This document shows positions 45,255 to 51,107 of a stretch of DNA of 51,107 nt, piece by piece. Below the pieces are notes generated by a model. That model was not told the DNA's origin. It ran no database searches and saw only the letters and a program-made list of their open reading frames with translations. Numbering within the stretch: position 1 is the first letter of the stretch; each line of letters begins with the position of its first letter. The DNA comes from an uncultured Gammaproteobacteria bacterium (GTDB lineage: Bacteria; Pseudomonadota; Gammaproteobacteria; Magnimaribacterales; Magnimaribacteraceae), in NCBI GenBank assembly GCA_913031395.1, contig CAJWDT010000007.1, positions 1-51,107 of the forward strand. The letters are read 5' to 3'. Made by a program: the position numbers and the translations under genes.

Positions 45255-47663
45255 ATGTCGGTTAGAAATCTACTTATCCTTTCGTTTTTATCGTTCCCTG
45301 TATTTTCTATTTCATCAGATGATGAAGTTTCTATTTTTGATGAGGTTGTTGTAACAGCCAGACAAAGAGAAGAAACTGCTCAGTCTGTGCCAATACCAAT
45401 AACAGCTTTGGGCGGAGATCAGATCGAAGCTAGGAACATTACTGAACTTGCAGATATAGGTAAATTAACACCTAATATGAATTTTGAAGCACAGGGTATT
45501 AATTCAACTGTAACCAATGTCTTTTTAAGAGGTATCGGTCAAACAAATTGGTCTGAAACACAAGATCCAAAAATTGGAATTTATATTGATGGTGTTTATT
45601 TAAGTCGTCCACAGGGTGGAATGGTTGACCTAATTGACGTCGAGCGTGTTGAGGTCCTTAGAGGGCCGCAAGGAACATTATTTGGAAGAAATACAACTGC
45701 TGGATTAGTTCACATAATTACAAAAGCCCCAACAGATGATTTTGAAGGATTTGTAAATCTAGGTATTGGAACAGAAGGTCACAGAGTTTTAAGAGGAGTG
45801 GTTAATGTTCCTCTATCAGATAGGTTTTCTTCCAGATTTGCTGTGATGTCAAAAGAGACTAATGGTTTTATGAAGAATCAAATTACAGGAAATTACCAAG
45901 GTAATGAAGATTCTCAATCTATAAGAGCATCTCTTCAATATTCCGGAGATGCTTACAACGCAAGATTTACATATGATCATTTTGAATCAGATGAGCTTGC
46001 AACTTTATCGAGTTGTCGTTTTATCAATCCAGAAAATGGTGCTCTAGCTACTGGGTTTGGTGCTGTTGCCTATCTTGCAGGAACATATGCCACGATGTTT
46101 AAGAACTGTAACGAAACTAGTTATGGTCTAGGAAGAGATAATAATCCTAATCAACAAGTAACCTCAGACACAGATTCTTTCACACTCACTCAAACTTTAG
46201 ACATGGAAATCGGTACTCTAACTATTATTTCTAATCATAGAGAAATTGAAAATTACAATGGTACTTGGGGTTGGGGTATGGGTTCGGGTAATTCTTCGAC
46301 CACTACCACAACTAATTTATTGGATGTAATCAATAATGCTAGTGAGAATGATATAGATTCGCATGAGATTAGACTCACTGGAGATACAGGCAATCTATCT
46401 TGGACATTAGGTGCTTATATGTTTGAAGAAGATAGTTTTGGCTCTATAGATGTCCCGGTTTTGAGAGGGTATACACCTCCATCAGCTGCTGATTGGCCGA
46501 TGTATTATCTTGTTATCCCTGGAGTTTTAAATGTAGCTCAAACTGTTATGGGCACAAAAATGTTTGGCTCTAGATCTCAATCAAATGATGTCACTAATTC
46601 TAATGAAGCTTTCTATGCAGAGGGAACCTATGCCTTTAATGATCAAACAGATTTAACTATCGGTATGAGAAGGACTGAAGATGAGAGGGAATATCTGAGA
46701 ATACAAAGTCTTATTGGAGGAGGTTTTGATCCTGCATATGCTTGTCCTGGAAATATCGATGGTACAACTGGAGTGGCTAAGAGCGATCGTTGTTATCAAG
46801 AGATCGATTATAGTGAGACAACTTCAAGAGCAATTCTTAGTCATGCTTATAATGAAGATTTCCTAGTCTATGCTAGTTATAGTAAAGGCTATTCATCTGG
46901 CGGCTTTAACCAAGATGTAAGAATGAAACCTTTCTTACCTGAAGTATCTGATAACTATGAAGTTGGATTCAAAAGTACTCTTAGAGATGGAACGATACGT
47001 CTAAATGCTACTTATTTTTCCACTATATATAAGAATCAGCAGATTACTGTTGGCAGAGTAATTGATGGCCAACCCACGGCAGATATTATTAATGCCGCAG
47101 AAGCAGATTTAAGTGGTTTAGAATTTGAATTAGCTGCTCAGTTAACAGATAACTTGGCATTAACTATGACTTATGGCCTGCTAGATGGGGAATATAATGA
47201 CTTTAATGTAATTGACACGCTTTACGATCCTGCAACTTTTGTTTCAACTGATGTTTTAAGGGATTTGACAGCAACTCCTTTTGGAGGCTCAGGAGATAAT
47301 GGTAAAAGTAACACCTTTGATATTGGACTAATCCATGACCAAACTTTATCAGATGGCACTTCCGTCACCAGCCAAGTTAGTTTGAATAAACAAGATAATG
47401 TTTGGGGAACTTTAGAGCATGTTCCAGGTTCAAATGCACCAGGATATACCTTAGTAGATGGAAGAATTGCAATGAGACTACCTGATGGCGTTACAACTAT
47501 TACGTTATGGGGTACTAACCTGACTGATAAAAGATATATAGCTAATATGCTTTGGCAGGGTGGAGACGTACCTGCAGGAGGAGTGGATCCTTCTCTTGGA
47601 TTTACTGCTGATTACTGGGGTCAACCGAGAAGATTTGGAATAGAGTGGCGTAGAGATTTTTAA
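45255..47663 (+). CDS. TonB-dependent receptor (SusC/sphingomonad-like OMR type)
   Basis: An 802-aa receptor. ATG 45255 is chosen because TATGGAGAG just upstream supplies a GGAG Shine-Dalgarno that would otherwise lie inside the coding region; ATG 45243 would add four residues. The signal peptide is 1-21. The TonB box DEVVVTARQREE is followed by a plug with FLRGIGQTNWSETQDPKIG, GIYIDGVYLSRP, DVERVEVLRGPQGTLFGRNT and GLVHIITKAP, a pattern of the large receptor group abundant in marine bacteria. The C-terminus PRRFGIEWRRDF is intact. The ligand is unknown; no Fur site is seen. An alpha/beta hydrolase follows 8 nt later. Confidence 0.92.
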   Translation: MSVRNLLILSFLSFPVFSISSDDEVSIFDEVVVTARQREETAQSVPIPITALGGDQIEARNITELADIGKLTPNMNFEAQGINSTVTNVFLRGIGQTNWSETQDPKIGIYIDGVYLSRPQGGMVDLIDVERVEVLRGPQGTLFGRNTTAGLVHIITKAPTDDFEGFVNLGIGTEGHRVLRGVVNVPLSDRFSSRFAVMSKETNGFMKNQITGNYQGNEDSQSIRASLQYSGDAYNARFTYDHFESDELATLSSCRFINPENGALATGFGAVAYLAGTYATMFKNCNETSYGLGRDNNPNQQVTSDTDSFTLTQTLDMEIGTLTIISNHREIENYNGTWGWGMGSGNSSTTTTTNLLDVINNASENDIDSHEIRLTGDTGNLSWTLGAYMFEEDSFGSIDVPVLRGYTPPSAADWPMYYLVIPGVLNVAQTVMGTKMFGSRSQSNDVTNSNEAFYAEGTYAFNDQTDLTIGMRRTEDEREYLRIQSLIGGGFDPAYACPGNIDGTTGVAKSDRCYQEIDYSETTSRAILSHAYNEDFLVYASYSKGYSSGGFNQDVRMKPFLPEVSDNYEVGFKSTLRDGTIRLNATYFSTIYKNQQITVGRVIDGQPTADIINAAEADLSGLEFELAAQLTDNLALTMTYGLLDGEYNDFNVIDTLYDPATFVSTDVLRDLTATPFGGSGDNGKSNTFDIGLIHDQTLSDGTSVTSQVSLNKQDNVWGTLEHVPGSNAPGYTLVDGRIAMRLPDGVTTITLWGTNLTDKRYIANMLWQGGDVPAGGVDPSLGFTADYWGQPRRFGIEWRRDF

Positions 47664-47671
47664 GATTTCTA

Positions 47672-48640
47672 ATGGCCCAAGGAATTGCCGAAGTAAATAA
47701 CATCAATATTTGGTGGGAAGACTTCGGTGATTCTTCCAGTTCTACTGTGCTCCTTATCATGGGGGCAAATGCAAACTGTATGCAATGGACTCCTGAGTTC
47801 ATTGACCCACTAGTTGATGCAGGTTTCCATGTCGTTAGGTTTGATAATAGAGATGTCGGCAAGAGCACTTGGTTTGGTAAGGAATCTTTTTCTGCAAAGC
47901 TAGTTCGACTATTTCTACCCAAATTCTTATTAAAGTTTTTTCTAAAAAAAGCCTTCAATTCAATTATTGATGAGAATGGCTATATGCAAGAGTTTGATAT
48001 TAAAGATCCTGACTATACTTTAGATGATATGGCTAAAGATGCGGTTTGCTTGATGGATCACTTAAATATAGAAAAAGCTCATATCATTGGAGCTTCAATG
48101 GGAGGTATGATAACTCAATTACTTGCGCTCGATTATCCTGATCGCACCCTAACAATCACTCCAATTATGTCTTCTCCAGGTATGGGAGATCCGGAACTTT
48201 CAAATATGACTCCTGCTCTAGTTAAAGGAATACAGGAATCCGCTTTCATGGATGCTAAGGGAAATCATGCTGATTCAGTCACAAGGATTTACAGGGAACT
48301 TACAGGCTCAAGATTCCCTTTTAATGAAGAAAAATTTAGGGAAAAAATGATTCCGGTAATGGCTCACGGCCATAACCCAAACTGTAAACATGGTGATGCT
48401 GCAGGAGCCTCGCCAAGTAGAAAAAATAGACTCAATCAAATTTCTAAACCTACTCTAGTTATACACGGAACAGAAGATGCTATCCTTGGTTTAGATCATG
48501 GCATGGCCCTATATGAAAATATCCCTAATGCTAAGAAATTAATAATGGAAGGAGTGGGTCATGAAATTCCGGAAGAGCTTGCCGATGAAATAACGTCTAC
48601 TATCATTGACCATCTAAAAGATTCTAGGAGCATTGCTTAA
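47672..48640 (+). CDS. Alpha/beta hydrolase (esterase/lactonase-like)
   Basis: A 322-aa single-domain alpha/beta hydrolase. The nucleophile elbow is GASMGG with Ser142. The oxyanion/HG-like region is LIMGANANCMQW, the acid is in HGTEDAILGLD, and the His in GVGHEIPEEL. A lid-like insertion lies around residues 70-105. No signal peptide is obvious, so it is probably cytoplasmic. With 8 nt to the upstream receptor, it may act on an ester or lactone imported by it; this is inference. Confidence 0.85.
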   Translation: MAQGIAEVNNINIWWEDFGDSSSSTVLLIMGANANCMQWTPEFIDPLVDAGFHVVRFDNRDVGKSTWFGKESFSAKLVRLFLPKFLLKFFLKKAFNSIIDENGYMQEFDIKDPDYTLDDMAKDAVCLMDHLNIEKAHIIGASMGGMITQLLALDYPDRTLTITPIMSSPGMGDPELSNMTPALVKGIQESAFMDAKGNHADSVTRIYRELTGSRFPFNEEKFREKMIPVMAHGHNPNCKHGDAAGASPSRKNRLNQISKPTLVIHGTEDAILGLDHGMALYENIPNAKKLIMEGVGHEIPEELADEITSTIIDHLKDSRSIA

Positions 48641-48727
48641 ATAAAACTATCAAGTTATAATTACTGTTTATATCAACTCATAAATGGTGTTTATATCAAA
48701 GCTCTAATCTCTTCAATTCCCAGTCGT

Positions 48728-49297
48728 TTGTCAGATAAATTTGCTATGTCTATGACAATGTTTTTTCGATTCGTTGCAGATACTTTTTTTGTTGATCGAT
48801 ATGGCCACCGCGCTGTTGTTCTTGAGACGGTAGCTGGTGTACCCGGAATGGTCGCAGGCGTTCTTATGCACTTTAAGAGTTTAAGGTCTATGAAAACGGG
48901 TTATGGAGAGGGCATAAGGGAAATGTTGGCAGAAGCAGAAAATGAGCGAATGCATCTTATGTTTTTTATAGAATTAACAAAACCGAACTACCTCGAAAGG
49001 CTTTTAGTCTTCATAGCTCAGGTTGTATTTGGTACCTTTTACCTCATTATGTATCTATTTTTTACACGAACGGCTCATAGAATGATTGGTTATTTTGAAG
49101 ACGAGGCAGTCAAAAGTTATACAGAATACTTAACTATGGTAGAACAGGGTAAACTGGAAAACTTTCAAGCACCATTACTAGCCATCAACTACTACGACTT
49201 GGATCGTAACGCCAAACTTTCAGACCTAATCAAAGCTGTTAGAAGCGATGAAGAGAAACATAGTCAAGTAAACCATGCATACGCGGATTTAATTTAA
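48728..49297 (+). CDS. Alternative oxidase (diiron ubiquinol oxidase)
   Basis: A 189-aa diiron membrane-associated quinol oxidase. All AOX ligand motifs are present: LETVAGVPGMV (Glu33), AENERMHLMF (Glu73, His76), YFEDEAVKSYT (Glu124-126) and RSDEEKHSQVNH (Glu175, His178). It reduces O2 to water without pumping protons and is insensitive to cyanide. TTG 48728 is the furthest upstream standard start. The frame stays open to the hydrolase stop and reads PSRLSDKF across the TTG, resembling the conserved AOX N-terminus, so a non-standard start or a lost ATG is possible. The GMC gene is 98 nt downstream. Confidence 0.9.
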   Translation: MSDKFAMSMTMFFRFVADTFFVDRYGHRAVVLETVAGVPGMVAGVLMHFKSLRSMKTGYGEGIREMLAEAENERMHLMFFIELTKPNYLERLLVFIAQVVFGTFYLIMYLFFTRTAHRMIGYFEDEAVKSYTEYLTMVEQGKLENFQAPLLAINYYDLDRNAKLSDLIKAVRSDEEKHSQVNHAYADLI

Positions 49298-49395
49298 TTA
49301 TTCCTCTAAATTACTACGTACTCTTTTCTTCAAAAAACTAAGGTTTATCTTTAAACTACTCTAGGATCAATACTGATTTTTATACTAGGAGAGAC

Positions 49396-51024
49396 ATGGA
49401 AGAAACTTTTGATTATATCGTGATAGGAGCTGGCAGCGCTGGTTGTGTACTTGCTAATAGACTTTCTGAAGATACTAAAGATACTGTACTAAGTATCGAG
49501 GCTGGAGGAAAAGATAGGAATTTCTTTATACACATGCCATCTGGATACTCTCAAATAGTTCCAACAAAAAGTAATTTAAATTATGGGTATGAGACCGAAC
49601 CTGAGGCTACTACCAATAATAGGCCTTTATATTGGCCACGGGGCAAGGTTTGGGGGGGTTCGTCTTCGATTAACGCAATGGTTTATATCCGAGGTCATGC
49701 TTACGACTATGATTTATGGAGACAATTAGGTAATACAGGATGGTCTTATGATGATGTCCTTCCCTATTTTAAAAAAGCCGAGAGTTTCCAAGGAGATGGC
49801 GATGAAGAATTTCATGGATTTGACGGCCCACTGAGTGTAAAAAAATCCTCTAGAACTGATGACCCTTTATTAGATGTTTTCTTAGAGGCAGGCTCTCAAG
49901 CAGGATTTCCTCTAACAGATGACTTCAATGGTAAAGAACAAGAGGGTTTCTCTAGATATGAACACACAATGAAGGATACAAATTTCGGCCCTAGAAGATG
50001 GAGTTCTGCAAGAGCCTATCTTCATCCTGCTCTTAAAAGGCAAAATCTATCTACTGAAACTAATGTCCAAGTAAACAAAATTCTCTTTGAAGGGAAAAAA
50101 GCCATAGGAGTCGAGTATTCCAAAAATGGTCAACTCTTCACTTGTAAATCTAATAAAGAGATTATTATTTCTGCCGGTGCCATTAACAGCCCCCAAATCT
50201 TAATGAATAGCGGGATAGGCGATGCCGAAGAATTAAATAAGCACGGAATTAATGTTGTACATGAGCTTAAAGGGGTGGGTAAGAATCTTCAAGATCATTA
50301 CGGTGTTTTAAATTCATTCTATTCCACTCAGCCTATAACCCTTCATAGATCGGCAGGACTGTTGAACACAGGAATTGCTGGCATCAGATATTTATTATTT
50401 GGAAATGGTGATGCCGCTTATCCGCCTACAAGTGCAGGAGCTTTTTTCAAATCTAGTCCTGATAAAGATATACCTGATACTCAACTTCATTTCACAGCTA
50501 TACAGACACCTGATTTACATGGAAGGGAAGGGATTGATGATAAACATGGTTTTACTGCAGTTATTTATATCTGTAGACCTCAAAGCAGAGGCCACATAGC
50601 ACTCAAGAGCTCAAATCCAAGTGATGCTCCTCTGATGTACCCTAATTATTTATCCGAAGAACAAGATATGATCGATACTAGGAATGCTTTGCGTGAAACT
50701 AGAAGAGTTTTTCATCAAAAAGCATTTGATCCCTTTAGAGGAGATCAAACTAAACCTGGAAAAGATATAGATGTAGATGATGATGATCAGCTAGATGACT
50801 GGATAAGAGGAACTGGAGAAACACTCTATCATCCTGTCGGAACCTGTAAGATGGGTGATGATGATATGGCTGTTGTAAATGAGGATCTTAAAGTCCATGG
50901 AATTAAAGGTCTAAGGGTTGTTGATGCTTCCATCATGCCAACTCTCATAGGTGGAAACACAAATGCGCCAACTATTATGATTGCTGAAAAGGCAGCAGAT
51001 TCTATTAGACAATCACGAACATAG
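49396..51024 (+). CDS. GMC-family FAD-dependent alcohol dehydrogenase (choline dehydrogenase-like)
   Basis: A 542-aa glucose-methanol-choline oxidoreductase. The FAD motif is GAGSAG at 11-16. WPRGKVWGGSSSINAMVYIRG is the first PROSITE-type signature, GAINSPQILMNSGIG the second. The active-site His479 is in YHPVGTCKMG, with the later GGNTNAPTIMIAEKAAD segment. Dehydrogenase members pass electrons to quinone, which would suit the neighbouring quinol oxidase. The substrate is an alcohol of unknown type; BetA-like sequence alone does not prove choline. An AGGAGAG Shine-Dalgarno precedes the ATG. Confidence 0.93.
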   Translation: MEETFDYIVIGAGSAGCVLANRLSEDTKDTVLSIEAGGKDRNFFIHMPSGYSQIVPTKSNLNYGYETEPEATTNNRPLYWPRGKVWGGSSSINAMVYIRGHAYDYDLWRQLGNTGWSYDDVLPYFKKAESFQGDGDEEFHGFDGPLSVKKSSRTDDPLLDVFLEAGSQAGFPLTDDFNGKEQEGFSRYEHTMKDTNFGPRRWSSARAYLHPALKRQNLSTETNVQVNKILFEGKKAIGVEYSKNGQLFTCKSNKEIIISAGAINSPQILMNSGIGDAEELNKHGINVVHELKGVGKNLQDHYGVLNSFYSTQPITLHRSAGLLNTGIAGIRYLLFGNGDAAYPPTSAGAFFKSSPDKDIPDTQLHFTAIQTPDLHGREGIDDKHGFTAVIYICRPQSRGHIALKSSNPSDAPLMYPNYLSEEQDMIDTRNALRETRRVFHQKAFDPFRGDQTKPGKDIDVDDDDQLDDWIRGTGETLYHPVGTCKMGDDDMAVVNEDLKVHGIKGLRVVDASIMPTLIGGNTNAPTIMIAEKAADSIRQSRT

Positions 51025-51043
51025 CCTTAGAATAGGGCATCCC

Positions 51044-51107
51044 GGAGAGGTGGCTGAGTGGTTGAAAGCGCTCCCCTGCTAAGGGAGTATAGGGTAAACC
51101 CCTATCG
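51044..51107 (+). tRNA. tRNA-Ser (GCT), 3' end cut by the window edge
   Basis: Starts GGAGAGGTGGCTGAGTGG, the typical tRNA-Ser acceptor/D-arm. The anticodon arm is CTCCC-CTGCTAA-GGGAG, giving anticodon GCT (Ser AGC/AGU). A long variable arm begins (ATAGGGTAAACCCCTAT). The T-arm and acceptor 3' strand lie beyond the window. In E. coli the equivalent gene (serV) follows csrA next to alaS. Confidence 0.93.

Noticed and set aside
50375-50599. Overlapping alternate-frame open reading stretches inside gmc, uvrB, purL, acnB and others
   Set aside because: They lie entirely inside well-identified genes in other frames and have no family-like content.
1-51107. CRISPR arrays, insertion sequences, prophage genes, rRNA
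   Set aside because: None found: no spaced direct repeats, transposase, integrase or phage structural genes, and no rRNA sequence recognised.

Overview
The window looks like chromosomal DNA from a streamlined, AT-rich marine gammaproteobacterium, most probably of the SAR86 clade or a close relative. This rests on recalled gene content and gene order; no search was run. The supporting signs are low GC throughout, almost no intergenic space (many genes abut or overlap by 1-14 nt, and no gene-free stretch reaches 300 nt), gammaproteobacterial gene neighbourhoods, and two large TonB-dependent receptors.

Layout. 1-3209: the 3' end of prpD (methylcitrate cycle), a YqhA-type membrane protein, a BaiN/HI0933-type flavoprotein, and a convergent HAD phosphatase. 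3331-16891: a long co-directional biosynthetic block aroC-leuC-leuD-leuB-asd-[mini fimV]-truA-trpF-trpB-trpA-accD-folC-dedD-cvpA-purF. This is the classical leu-asd-fimV-truA-trpF-accD-folC-cvpA-purF string of gammaproteobacteria, with trpBA inserted and fimV shrunk to about 111 codons. 16892-22294: acnB on the minus strand, a four-cysteine DUF1289 protein overlapping miaE, and an SOS operon umuDC (minus) with a perfect LexA palindrome. 22397-30127: an unknown membrane protein, then lpxH and a lipoprotein cyclophilin (minus) divergent from gltX-cysS, a Cys-rich PD-(D/E)XK nuclease (minus), tRNA-Asn (minus) and uvrB. 30220-40974: purL, two head-to-head Nudix hydrolases, a gamma carbonic anhydrase, a dienelactone hydrolase, alaS, lysC and an unknown small membrane protein.

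41019-51024 is the accessory-looking part. It holds a Fur-controlled FecA-like TonB receptor, ferrochelatase, a nitroreductase, a second TonB receptor with an alpha/beta hydrolase, a cyanide-insensitive alternative oxidase and a GMC-family FAD alcohol dehydrogenase. It ends at a tRNA-Ser(GCU) cut by the window edge. In other gammaproteobacteria alaS-(lysC)-csrA-tRNA-Ser(GCU) are contiguous, so this roughly 10 kb block sits where csrA should be.

Most of the window is housekeeping: Leu, Trp, chorismate, Asp-family, purine, folate, fatty acid, lipid A, haem, tRNA charging and DNA repair. The points most worth a second look are: the block at the csrA position; an in-frame duplicated receptor C-terminus with stacked hairpins (43270-43496); the alternative oxidase next to a TonB receptor, hydrolase and GMC dehydrogenase; a catalytic Asp-to-Glu change in TrpA; the miniature FimV; a zinc-less GluRS in the slot normally held by glnS; and the uncharacterised gene divergent from the SOS-controlled umuDC.
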